DNA of 52,969 nt from Microbacterium sp. SCN 70-27 (GCA_001724425.1 MEEK01000026.1:1-52969); one strand, 5' to 3'. Shown: positions 17,737 to 24,888, counted from the first letter of the stretch. Translations and numbers: made by a program. The notes: generated by a model from the letters alone, not told the origin.

Positions 17737-18389
17737 GCGCCCCGGGCTGGTACCCCGACCCGTCGACGCCCGGCGGTCAGCGCTGGTGGGACGGCACGCA
17801 GTGGACGTCGCATCAGCAGGCTCCTGCCGCGGCCCCGGCGCAGGGCTATGCCGCCGCGCCGCCCGTCACCGGTTACGGCGTGGCACCGGCGCGGGTGAAC
17901 GTCGAGACGAACACCGTGTGGATCTGGCTTGCGATCGTGGCGTCGCTGCTGCCGGTGTTCTCCCTCTTCTTGATCGACTGGGATTCGTACATCCGGATCG
18001 TCACGGAATCCACCGCCACCGGGCGACCGGCAACGGCGGAACTCCTCGCGTGGCAGGGGCAGGTGCTCGGGGTCTCGGCTCTCAGCTATGTCACCGCGGC
18101 GGCCTTCATCGTGTTCAGCTGGCTGGACTGGCGCGAACTGCGCCGACGGGGAGTGCCCGCGCCCTTCCACTGGGCGTGGTCGTTCTTCGCCCTGCTCGGC
18201 GCCGGTGCGGCCGTCTACGTCATCGGGCGCACGGTCGTACTGCGGCGCCGCACGACGACGAGCCCGTGGCTTCCGCTGTGGGTCTGGATCGGGGGCACGG
18301 TCGCAAGCTTCATCATCGCGATCGTGTGGATCTTGAATCTGGTGAGCGAACTGACGAGCCGCATCCTCGGGACGTACAGCGGGGCCTGA
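17733..18389 (+). CDS. DUF2510-domain membrane protein
   Basis: 218 residues. The N-terminal DUF2510 motif GWYPDPSTPGGQRWWDGTQWT (residues 5-25) is a short Trp-rich element common in actinobacterial membrane proteins. A Pro/Ala linker and four predicted transmembrane helices follow (about 65-85, 112-132, 150-170, 185-205). Function unknown. The ATG overlaps the pncA stop, so it is co-translated with it. Confidence 0.85.
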   Translation: MSAPGWYPDPSTPGGQRWWDGTQWTSHQQAPAAAPAQGYAAAPPVTGYGVAPARVNVETNTVWIWLAIVASLLPVFSLFLIDWDSYIRIVTESTATGRPATAELLAWQGQVLGVSALSYVTAAAFIVFSWLDWRELRRRGVPAPFHWAWSFFALLGAGAAVYVIGRTVVLRRRTTTSPWLPLWVWIGGTVASFIIAIVWILNLVSELTSRILGTYSGA

Positions 18390-18442
18390 GCGGGCTCAGC
18401 GGGGCGACCACGACCTCGCGAGGCGCTTCTCGGGTGCGCTAG

Positions 18443-18448
18443 TAGCTT
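18443..18448 (+). promoter_or_regulatory. Leaderless -10 of the lipoprotein gene at 18455 (TAGCTT)
   Basis: Six bases before the ATG at 18455; no ribosome site is present. Confidence 0.55.
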
Positions 18449-18454
18449 CGACCC

Positions 18455-19042
18455 ATGCGGACTCGTACTGTCGTTCTCGCCCTGTCGCTGGTGTTCGGCC
18501 TCACACTGACGGGATGTGCAAGTCCGTCGGCGGGCGCAGGACCGAGCGGCTCTGACGTTCCGGCGGAACCGACCGCCACGAGCGAGTCGCCCGTCATCGC
18601 CGACCCCGAAGCCGCGGCCGCCCGTGCGCAGGCCCACGCATGGGTCGATTCGGCGGTGCTCCCGCCCGAAGCCGTGGCGTCGGAGAACGCCCCGCTCGCC
18701 TTCGGCACCTACACGGCATGGCCGTGCGGCCCGATCGAGAAGCTCGAAGCCTACTGGACGATCCCCTCCATGACGGTCACACAGGCGGCGAACTGGCTGA
18801 TGGCGCACCCGCCGGCGGGTCTCATGAGCACCATCGGGCGGCCGTACGAAGAAAACCCCGCGATCGACGGGGCCTCTGTCGGCTTCATCCCCCAGCTGGA
18901 TGCCCAGGAGGGCATCGTCTACTCGGTCGCACGGAACGATACCGGCGTCGCGGTCAAGGCGGAGGTCGCCGCGCTCACGGCATCCGCGGTCTGCCCCACT
19001 CCGCCCGGTGGCGGGATGTGGGGCGCGCCCGGGCAGGGGTGA
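18455..19042 (+). CDS. Lipoprotein of unknown function
   Basis: 195 residues. Signal peptide MRTRTVVLALSLVFGLTLTG with lipobox LTGC at about Cys21, then a low-complexity Ser/Pro/Thr linker. The exported domain (about 45-195) contains one conspicuous pair of Trp (YWTIPSM, AANWLMAHPP) and two cysteines. The genes on both sides do not suggest a function. Leaderless promoter at 18443. I do not recognise the family. Confidence 0.8.
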   Translation: MRTRTVVLALSLVFGLTLTGCASPSAGAGPSGSDVPAEPTATSESPVIADPEAAAARAQAHAWVDSAVLPPEAVASENAPLAFGTYTAWPCGPIEKLEAYWTIPSMTVTQAANWLMAHPPAGLMSTIGRPYEENPAIDGASVGFIPQLDAQEGIVYSVARNDTGVAVKAEVAALTASAVCPTPPGGGMWGAPGQG

Positions 19043-19087
19043 TGGGCGGAGTATCCAGTCCGCGTCGGTGATCGCGGTCGGAGGCGC

Positions 19088-19345
19088 TCAACTCGTCGCG
19101 AACGCGGCGGGGAGCACGATCACGAGATAGCCGAGCAACGGCAGGCAGGCCATCGCGCCGAGGAGGGAGAGCCTGCCGTCGAAGGGTTCGGTCCGACGTA
19201 GCCCGCTTCTGCGCGCGAGAAGAGCGGCGGTGAGCCCGAGCGCGGCCAGGATCAGCGGAACCCAGATCGGTGTGGATCTGGTGATGGTGAACGTCCACGC
19301 CAGTGCCGCCGAGATGACGCTGAGCCACGTGAACGCTCGCGTCAT
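19088..19345 (-). CDS. Small three-helix membrane protein, translationally coupled to a short leader ORF
   Basis: 85 residues starting MTRAFTWLSVISAALAW with three hydrophobic helices (about 5-22, 25-42 and 60-82) and a basic loop LLARRSGLRRTEPFDGR. No ribosome site precedes its ATG at 19345. Instead the start overlaps (ATGA) the stop of a 17-codon reading frame that begins at a leaderless promoter (19342-19395). A longer in-frame start at 19432 has no signal. Function unknown; this is a candidate small conserved membrane protein. Confidence 0.6.
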   Translation of the reverse strand: MTRAFTWLSVISAALAWTFTITRSTPIWVPLILAALGLTAALLARRSGLRRTEPFDGRLSLLGAMACLPLLGYLVIVLPAAFATS

Positions 19346-19395
19346 CGTGGAGGCGCCGGACGTGCCGGTAGCGGGCCCGGTGTGGGGTGCGTCAT
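19342..19395 (-). CDS. 17-residue proline-rich leader peptide (upstream ORF)
   Basis: ATG at 19395 lies six bases after TATCGT (reverse strand, 19402-19407), the leaderless -10 arrangement seen across the window. It encodes MTHPTPGPLPARPAPPR, seven prolines in 17 residues, and its TGA overlaps the ATG of the membrane protein. It may only deliver ribosomes to the next start, or the prolines may stall them. Confidence 0.45.
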   Translation of the reverse strand: MTHPTPGPLPARPAPPR

Positions 19396-19519
19396 GCCCC
19401 GACGATAGCGCGCCGATCGGCCGAACGCGCACCTTGCGCGGGCGCAGGCCGTCACAGAATCGATGGCCGGGCAGGGGCTCGGATTTCGCCCAACTCGGTC
19501 GTTGAGCGGGCAGGGGAGT

Positions 19520-19537
19520 GGTACCGTTTTACGTACT
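19520..19537 (+). promoter_or_regulatory. Candidate YefM/YoeB operator: two GTAC cores 12 bp apart
   Basis: GTAC at 19521-19524 and 19533-19536, centre to centre 12 bp, just upstream of yefM and beside a TACCGT -10 candidate. The Escherichia coli yefM operator has two palindromes with GTAC cores at the same 12-bp spacing. Confidence 0.55.
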
Positions 19538-19558
19538 ACTCAGCCTGGGAGGGCAATC

Positions 19559-19810
19559 ATGTCCGCTATCACCGCAACCGAAGCACGAAAGAGCCTGTTC
19601 GGGCTCATCCAACAGGTCAACGAAGACCACACGACCGTCGAGGTCGTCTCCCGACGCGGCAATGCCGTCATCATGTCCAAGGATGACTTCGATGCGCTGA
19701 CCGAGACCGCCTATCTGCTGCGCAACCCTGCGAACGCGGAGCGGCTGCTTGAGGCGGTCGAGCGCGCACGTCGCGGCGAGTTCGAGCAGCACGACCTCCT
19801 GGACGCGTGA
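19559..19810 (+). CDS. yefM: YefM/Phd-family antitoxin
   Basis: 83 residues beginning MSAITATEARKSLFGLIQQVNEDHTTVEV, the typical Phd/YefM N-terminal DNA-binding and dimerisation fold (SRRGNAVIMSKDDFDAL). A C-terminal extension (ANAERLLEAVERARRGEF) would wrap the toxin. The ATG at 19559 has a GGGAGGG ribosome site. Neutralises the downstream YoeB RNase and should repress the operon with it. It overlaps yoeB by four bases (GTGA). Confidence 0.93.
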   Translation: MSAITATEARKSLFGLIQQVNEDHTTVEVVSRRGNAVIMSKDDFDALTETAYLLRNPANAERLLEAVERARRGEFEQHDLLDA

Positions 19811-20067
19811 CCCGCGCGCTTGCCTTCGACCCGAACGGGTGGGAGGACTACGTGTACTGGCAGACGCAGGATCGCAAGACCCTCAAGCGAATCAACATGC
19901 TGATCGCTGACATCCTTCGCGACCCGTTCGAAGGAATCGGCAAACCGGAACCACTCCGCCATGTACTGTCCGGAGCCTGGTCTCGGCGCACCGATGAGAA
20001 GAACCGCCTCGTCTATTACGTCACCGACGAACACGTCGTGATCCTCCAGACACGGGACCACTACTGA
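19807..20067 (+). CDS. yoeB: YoeB/Txe-family mRNA interferase toxin
   Basis: 86-residue RelE-superfamily ribosome-dependent RNase. The catalytic set known from E. coli YoeB (Glu46, Arg65, His83, with a C-terminal Tyr) is present as Glu48, Arg67, His85 and the final Tyr86; KPEPLRHVLSGAWSRRTDEKNRLVYYV is diagnostic. The GTG start overlaps the antitoxin stop. It looks intact and functional. It begins the accessory patch that runs to tRNA-Lys. Confidence 0.94.
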   Translation: MTRALAFDPNGWEDYVYWQTQDRKTLKRINMLIADILRDPFEGIGKPEPLRHVLSGAWSRRTDEKNRLVYYVTDEHVVILQTRDHY

Positions 20068-20111
20068 CATCAGGGCGCCCGGTCGCCGGCCGTCTTGCGG
20101 GAGTTGATGGG

Positions 20112-20411
20112 TCAGGCGCTCAGCGGCTCGATTGTGTTGATCGGCGTGTCGGTACGAGCGAGCGCGAGGTCGTAGCCCTCCTGCAGTCGGAGCCAGAACT
20201 GGGGTGTGGTGCCGAAGAATGCGCCGAGGCGCAACGCGGTGTCCGCGGTAATCGACTGCTTGCCGCGGACGATCCGTGAGATGCGTGCTTGATCGACGCC
20301 GATGCGCTTGGCGAGCTCATACTGGCTCAGCCCGAACGGCTCGAGAAACTCCTCGAGCAGGATGTCACCCGGCGTCGAGAACTCGTCAGTGATAGTCGAT
20401 GAATGCGACAT
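20112..20411 (-). CDS. higA: HigA-family antitoxin (helix-turn-helix)
   Basis: 99 residues. The XRE-type helix-turn-helix spans about 27-62 (LSQYELAKRIGVDQARISRIVRG), preceded by the HigA-typical GDILLEEFLEPFG and followed by ALRLGAFFGTTPQFWLRLQ. Binds and inhibits HigB and represses the operon. It overlaps the toxin gene by 26 bases and lies second, the usual higBA order. Confidence 0.93.
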   Translation of the reverse strand: MSHSSTITDEFSTPGDILLEEFLEPFGLSQYELAKRIGVDQARISRIVRGKQSITADTALRLGAFFGTTPQFWLRLQEGYDLALARTDTPINTIEPLSA

Positions 20412-20664
20412 TGTTTGCTTCCCCTCCGTCCCAGTCGAAGACCAGTCTCCATTGGTCGTTGACCCGGATGCTGTACGTTCCCGCCCGGTCGCCTTGCAGC
20501 TTCTCGAGGCGGTTTGAGGGCGGGATCCTCAGATCTTGGAGCTCCGCTGCCGCCTCGAGCATTTGGAGCTTGCGCACCAGACGCCTCCGGACGTCGGGTG
20601 GCACGCGTCGCGGTGAGGGGCCACCGAGCCAGTACTCCTCGATGTCCCGATCCGCGAACTTCAC
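20386..20664 (-). CDS. higB: HigB-family RelE-type toxin
   Basis: 92-residue plasmid-maintenance killer-type toxin, a ribosome-dependent mRNA endonuclease. KLQMLEAAAELQDLRIPPSNRLEKLQGDRAGTYSIRVNDQWRLVFDW is the standard HigB core. The start is GTG at 20664, placed six bases after TAGTAT, so the mRNA is probably leaderless. The N-terminus MKFADRDIEEYWLGGPSPRR is slightly long compared with short HigB proteins. Confidence 0.92.
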   Translation of the reverse strand: MKFADRDIEEYWLGGPSPRRVPPDVRRRLVRKLQMLEAAAELQDLRIPPSNRLEKLQGDRAGTYSIRVNDQWRLVFDWDGGEANNVAFIDYH

Positions 20665-20666
20665 AC

Positions 20667-20697
20667 CCTCATACTAGCGCAGCGCGCAAGTATGAGG
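20667..20697 (-). promoter_or_regulatory. higBA operator-promoter: 9-bp inverted repeat over the -10
   Basis: CCTCATACT (20667-20675) and AGTATGAGG (20689-20697) are perfect inverted arms with a 13-base spacer. The proximal arm overlaps TAGTAT (reverse strand, 20671-20676), the leaderless -10 of higB, so HigA binding would block transcription directly. Confidence 0.7.
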
Positions 20698-21042
20698 AAG
20701 GGTCTGACGAGACGGTCAGCCGGCGCACGAATGGCGGTGCCTATCCGGGCAATGCACGATGGCGGTCTGTCGCGGGCTGTCACGACGCTCTTCGCCAGCG
20801 CCTCTTGTTAGTCGCTACCCATCCGCGCGTCAGGATGTGCGCCGCGTGTGTCAGGCCACCACGGATGTGGACGAGCAAGTCACTCAGGGCAATCGGATCG
20901 TCGGACGACACAAGCCTGGCGCGTGAACCAGCCTCGATCACTCGTCACACACGCCGCGGGCAAGGCTGATGCTGAGCATCTTGCGATCCCGGGTGGACAC
21001 CGCGGAGTTGAGGCGGGCTGGTCGACAGAGGTTGTCCTGCTG
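20698..21042. other. Stretch without a recognisable gene
   Basis: 345 bases inside the accessory patch. Open frames on both strands lack start signals and conserved composition. A short hairpin GATGC-TGA-GCATC near 20960 is visible; nothing else. Confidence 0.5.
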
Positions 21043-21267
21043 TCAGCGCTTCTTGCGTGCGACCTTCTTTCGTCCCTCGCCGGTGAACGGGAACGCGAGG
21101 CCACGTCGCTCAGCCTCGGCTCGATGGGTCTCGTGTCTGTGGCCCACGCCCGCCTTCTCCCAGGAGGACTTAATGCAGGGCTGCCCCGTGGCAGCGGCAC
21201 ATTCCGAGCAGAGCTTCTCGTTCAACTGAGGCGTTCGCGGACGCCCGAAGACGATGCGTCCGTTCAT
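21043..21267 (-). CDS. Small zinc-binding protein (actinophage-type C-C-C-H finger)
   Basis: 74 residues from the ATG at 21267, which has GGAGGG just upstream; an ATG at 21291 would add eight residues. Cys20, Cys23, Cys31 and His43/His48 in CSECAAATGQPCIKSSWEKAGVGHRHETHR follow the C-x2-C-x7-C-x(n)-H pattern of small zinc fingers often seen in actinobacterial mobile DNA. A basic tail (GRKKVARKKR) suggests nucleic-acid binding. Function unknown. It is divergent from the AIPR gene and shares its 380-base promoter region. Confidence 0.65.
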   Translation of the reverse strand: MNGRIVFGRPRTPQLNEKLCSECAAATGQPCIKSSWEKAGVGHRHETHRAEAERRGLAFPFTGEGRKKVARKKR

Positions 21268-21287
21268 CGACCCTCCGGTGCGGCCTT

Positions 21288-21311
21288 TCATCGTTCATCA
21301 CTCGTTCCCAT
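21288..21311 (-). promoter_or_regulatory. Seven-codon leaderless upstream ORF before the zinc-finger gene
   Basis: TAGTCT (reverse strand, 21318-21323) lies six bases before an ATG at 21311 that encodes MGTSDER and stops by ATGA overlap with the alternative ATG at 21291. Same layout as at 19342-19395. Confidence 0.4.
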
Positions 21312-21323
21312 GATGGGAGACTA

Positions 21324-21635
21324 GCGAAGCTATCGTGGCGCCGATTCGGATTCACGGCCATGTCCTCGACAGTGAGTTGTCCTGTGTGCGGACGAGATGC
21401 AGATCCGACGAGGGTGTCCGAGTGCGCCAAGTCAGCATCGGCGAGGACTTCGCCGATAGGGGCCGCTCGGCGCCGGGTCCTCTTGGGATCACTATTGGGT
21501 CCACCGCGGGGAACGGAAGCGCCCACGATTCGCCCATCAACCTTTCACAAGTGCCCAGGACGCGCAGGGTTCTGTTCGCCTCCCGCTTTCGTTCGGGCGT
21601 GCGAGTCGTGAGCAATGAGTGTGGGCGGGAGTCGA
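21324..21635. other. Divergent intergenic region without a recognisable gene
   Basis: Lies between the zinc-finger promoter and the AIPR promoter. A forward frame from 21360 (MSSTVSCPVCGRDADP) begins with a CxxC pair but soon loses protein-like composition and has no ribosome site, so I do not call it. Confidence 0.4.
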
Positions 21636-21641
21636 TAGGTT
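21636..21641 (+). promoter_or_regulatory. Leaderless -10 of the AIPR gene (TAGGTT)
   Basis: TAGGTT is six bases before the ATG at 21648; no ribosome site is present. Confidence 0.55.
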
Positions 21642-21647
21642 CGTCGT

Positions 21648-23405
21648 ATGAGCGACTCCCCGGATCAGGTAATCGCGAAGGACAACTTCAACCAGTTCAA
21701 GCGAGAGAACTATCCGAAGTTGTCCGACGACGACGCCTTCGAGCGATTTGCCATGAGCCTGCTACTGAAGCGCTACGGTGCAAGCCCCGGGGACATTGAG
21801 CAAGGTCTCGTGTCCGGAACCGACGATGGTGGAATCGACGGGTTCTACTTCTTCCTCAATCGCCGAGAGCTTGTGGGGTCAGATTCCTTGCGGCTGACGA
21901 ATCGGAAGAACGCCCTGGAAGGTCTGCAGACCGGCTTGTCGTTGGACGTCGTCGTCGTTCAAGCGAAGAACGAGTCGAGCTGGGACACCAACGTCTTTCC
22001 GAAGATTGAAAGCACCCTGAAGGCGATCTTTGACAACAACCAGTCGGCCGCTGACCTGAGGGCATTCCCGCTCAACGAGGACATCGTCGAAAAGGCGATG
22101 ACATGGCGAAAGCTGCGGTCCAGAATGGCAATGCTCGTGCCCGTCGTTCACTTTCACGTGCACTACGCGACGTTTGCGAAGCAGGTCGGCGTCAACGCCT
22201 ATATGAAGACGAAGTCGCGACAGCTGAAGAGCTGGCTCACAACCAGTCTCCCAACTGGAAGCACAATATCGGTGGACTACGTCGGGGACGCGGAGATCGT
22301 CACACGGCTGCGCACCGGGACTGATTTCATGGCGAAACTGGTGTTGACCAAGCTTCCAATTCGTGAGGCCAATGCACTCGTCGGCCTCGTCGCGATCAAG
22401 GACTATCTCAAGTTCCTTCGATACGACAGGTCCAAGGTGATCCGGGACGAGATGTTCGCAGTGAATGTCAGGGACTACGCCGGATCGAACGTTCGTGTAA
22501 ACGATGCAATTGGAAGAACCCTCGCCAGCGACTCGGAGTCCTCTTTCTGGTGGCTAAACAATGGGATCACGATCATCGTAGACAAGGCCGACAATCCACT
22601 CGAACTGGAATGGGTTCTGACAAATCCCCTAATCGTGAACGGCCTTCAGTCCTCCCACGTGATACACGAGCAAGACCTCGCGAAAGGCATCACGAAGAAG
22701 CGACTCAACCAATCCGTGCTGGTCCGAGTAATTACTGAGTCGGACCCCGACGTCCGTGAGGCGATCATCAGCGGAACCAACAATCAGACCGCAATCGCAA
22801 GCCTTCAGCTTCACGCGAACGAGGAGAAGCAGCGGCGCATCGAGGAGTATCTCCGCGCGTCTGGCTGGTACTACGAGCGCCGACGCTACCAGTACCGCGG
22901 GGTTAAGGCGGCCGCGAGCCGAATCCGCAACATGACCGAAGTGGGTCAGGCAGTGATGGCCTTCCGCCTACTCCAGCCCGACACTGCGCGCGCACGCCCA
23001 ACCTCGCTGCTCGGAAGCACTGCCGGCTGGGACAAGGTCTTCGACCCCAACGAGTCCGAAGAGCTCTACCTGAAGGCTCTCTTGGTGGTGGACGGCGTTG
23101 ACGATTACCTAAGGTCGTCCGCGGCGCGAGCGATCGCCGACGATCCAACCAACGCTCGGTATTACCTCGTTTCCGGTTACGCCTTGCGCTCGTCCGGCGT
23201 AAAGAAGCTAGGAGACTTCGAGAAGGTTCCCACCTCAAGCCTAAAGCGAAACCCATCCCAGGCCACGCTTACTGGCCTTCACCAGCTGTTGTACGCAGAG
23301 GTCGCGAAACTCGATGACGGTAAGACAGCGATGGATCGGATGTTCAAGGGTGGCAAGCTCAAGATCGCGTTCTTCGATGAGATTCTCAAACTGAACGCAG
23401 CCTGA
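21648..23405 (+). CDS. AIPR-family protein with a nuclease-like N-terminus, candidate phage-defence effector
   Basis: 585 residues. The N-terminal part has GTDDGGIDGFYFF (Asp64) and, 41 residues later, VVVVQAKNE (Gln105-x-Lys107), the D...QxK pattern of PD-(D/E)xK (Mrr-like) nucleases. The middle and C-terminal parts carry the AIPR (abortive infection phage resistance) signatures FWWLNNGITIIVD, NPLIVNGLQSSHVI and VLVRVITESDPDVREAIISGTNNQTAI. Codon use is clearly more AT-rich than in neighbouring genes and lacks GGATGCC, so recent transfer is likely. It has its own promoter and no partner gene on the same strand. Domain reading is firm; the defence role is inferred from the family and the setting. 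Confidence 0.85.
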   Translation: MSDSPDQVIAKDNFNQFKRENYPKLSDDDAFERFAMSLLLKRYGASPGDIEQGLVSGTDDGGIDGFYFFLNRRELVGSDSLRLTNRKNALEGLQTGLSLDVVVVQAKNESSWDTNVFPKIESTLKAIFDNNQSAADLRAFPLNEDIVEKAMTWRKLRSRMAMLVPVVHFHVHYATFAKQVGVNAYMKTKSRQLKSWLTTSLPTGSTISVDYVGDAEIVTRLRTGTDFMAKLVLTKLPIREANALVGLVAIKDYLKFLRYDRSKVIRDEMFAVNVRDYAGSNVRVNDAIGRTLASDSESSFWWLNNGITIIVDKADNPLELEWVLTNPLIVNGLQSSHVIHEQDLAKGITKKRLNQSVLVRVITESDPDVREAIISGTNNQTAIASLQLHANEEKQRRIEEYLRASGWYYERRRYQYRGVKAAASRIRNMTEVGQAVMAFRLLQPDTARARPTSLLGSTAGWDKVFDPNESEELYLKALLVVDGVDDYLRSSAARAIADDPTNARYYLVSGYALRSSGVKKLGDFEKVPTSSLKRNPSQATLTGLHQLLYAEVAKLDDGKTAMDRMFKGGKLKIAFFDEILKLNAA

Positions 23406-23909
23406 GCAGATCCACTTCCCGGGGGGTCCACGACGCCCGTCGCACTTGTTGGAGGCAACTGCGCAGGAACCCGGTGATCGCGCGGCCTAACAGCTTGTGA
23501 ACTATTGCTGCTCACAGAGCGGTCGCCCACCGCGCGGGAGTGGGGCGGATGTCGCTCTGCACTGCGACCGTCGTCGCCGGTTGCTCATCGGATCGCCGGG
23601 ACCGTCATGAGTCGTGAACGGACACGCGCCTTTCGCAGAAGACCTGTCCGTAAAGATGCCATTCCGGCTCCCCTCGAGCGAGACAATCGACGAGGCTCCG
23701 ATCGCTCCGGACTCACGCCCGGGTAGCCGACGTCGTATGCAAGCACCGAGCCCGATCGGAGATGTTGACACAGGACGATGCACGCGCGTGCATTCGAACG
23801 CGTTGACGACCGCTCAGATGTTGTCAAAGTGTTGTCACGGAGAGTTTTCCTCGAACACCTAACCGCTGGGATCCCAGTGTTTTCACGGGTTCTGAGGAGA
23901 AAAACGCGG
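23406..23909. other. Non-coding stretch between the AIPR gene and tRNA-Lys
   Basis: No convincing gene on either strand. It holds a perfect 16-bp palindrome of alternating CG at 23778-23793 and a direct repeat of TGTTGTCA (about 23818-23836, 11-bp period). It could be a remnant of an integrated element's end, but I see no integrase and no copy of the tRNA 3' end further left. Confidence 0.5.
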
Positions 23910-23982
23910 TGGGCCCCGTGGGGCTCGAACCCACGACCCGCGGATTAAAAGTCCGATGCTCTACCGACTGAGCTAGAGGCCC
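23910..23982 (-). tRNA. tRNA-Lys (anticodon TTT)
   Basis: Reverse-strand cloverleaf: acceptor GGGCCTC with GGGGCCC (one G-U), D-arm GCTC/GAGC, anticodon loop CTTTTAA with TTT at 23947-23949, T-arm GTGGG-TTCGAGC-CCCAC, discriminator A. The first pair of the anticodon stem is mismatched (T-C). CCA is not encoded. Its 3' end faces the accessory patch, the usual side for integration. GTTTTTCTCC follows the 3' end and may terminate transcription. Confidence 0.96.
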
Positions 23983-24086
23983 CTGTGCCTCCAGCGTATC
24001 CGGTCGCGCTGACCCCCGCGTTCGGTGGCCGCACACGCAGGCGCGGCCACCGGCATCCCCCTGCCGGTGGCCGCGCGCGGACCTGA

Positions 24087-24749
24087 TCAGTTGGTGGGCA
24101 TCAGCACCGAGTCGATCAGGTACACGGTCGCGTTGGCCGTCTGCACGCCGCCGCAGATGACCTTCGCGCCGTTCACCATCCACTCGTCGCCCGAGCCCGT
24201 GACGTCGACGTCCGTGCCCTCGAGCGTCTTGTGCATGCCGGCGATCTTGCTCGGCTCGATCTGCCCCTGCACGACGTGGTAGGTGAGGATCTTCGTGAGC
24301 GCCGCGCTGTCGGTCTTCAGGGAGTCGATCGTGCTCGCATCGATCTTCGCGAACGCGTCGTCCACCGGCGCGAACACGGTGAACTCGCCGCCGTTGAGCG
24401 TGTCTACCAGGTTCACGTCGGGGTTCAGCTGCCCGCTGACCGCCTTCACGAGCGTCGTCAGCATGGGGTTGTTGGATGCCGCGACCGCCACCGGGTCCTG
24501 AGACATCCCCTGAATGGAGCCTGCGCCCGAGGGCACCGCGCTCGCGTAGGCGGCACAGCCCGGGCCGACGAGGTTCGCCGCCGGGTCGGCGGTCATGCCC
24601 TCGGGGGTCGCGGACGGCGACTCCTGCGTCATGCCCTGCGGCGTCGTTTCGGCAGGGGTCGACGACCCCATCGAGCACCCCGCGAGCGCGAAGGAGCCGG
24701 CGATGGCGAGAGTGAGAACTGCGGTGATCTTCTTCTTGGTGCTGAGCAT
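24087..24749 (-). CDS. Fasciclin (FAS1) domain lipoprotein, MPT70/MPT83-like
   Basis: 220 residues. Signal peptide with lipobox LAGC, a Met/Pro/Thr-rich linker, then one FAS1 domain (about 85-220) with [37 protein letters not shown] and [12 protein letters not shown]. Starts at ATG 24749 behind GGAGGT. Anchored outside the cell; homologous Mycobacterium proteins MPT83/MPT70 are the main SigK targets. Divergent from dipZ with a SigK-like promoter. CGGV near the C-terminus and VGPGCAAY give two cysteines that could be a DipZ substrate. Confidence 0.93.
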   Translation of the reverse strand: MLSTKKKITAVLTLAIAGSFALAGCSMGSSTPAETTPQGMTQESPSATPEGMTADPAANLVGPGCAAYASAVPSGAGSIQGMSQDPVAVAASNNPMLTTLVKAVSGQLNPDVNLVDTLNGGEFTVFAPVDDAFAKIDASTIDSLKTDSAALTKILTYHVVQGQIEPSKIAGMHKTLEGTDVDVTGSGDEWMVNGAKVICGGVQTANATVYLIDSVLMPTN

Positions 24750-24795
24750 GATGACCTCCATGGATCGGTGACCGCGGGGTGCGGCCTCGATCCTG

Positions 24796-24823
24796 GTTCG
24801 GAGCCCCGAACGAATCGGATTGG
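24796..24823 (-). promoter_or_regulatory. SigK-like promoter of the fasciclin gene
   Basis: On the reverse strand CCAATC (24818-24823), a 16-base spacer, then CCGAAC (24796-24801). The mycobacterial SigK consensus, from memory, is CCATCC-N16/17-CCGAAT. The -10 is also half of an inverted repeat GTTCGG-agcc-CCGAAC. Confidence 0.6.
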
Positions 24824-24888
24824 AAAGAATCCGAGGCAATCCGAAACCCGCTCCGCGACGAACAGCACTCGACGCGGACGGGAGCATC

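Noticed and set aside
21360..21611. Small CxxC protein upstream of the AIPR gene
   Set aside because: Only the first 25 residues look protein-like; no start signal, and the rest has no conserved composition.
23910..23982. attL/attR pair from integration into tRNA-Lys
   Set aside because: No second copy of the tRNA 3' end and no integrase is visible within the window.
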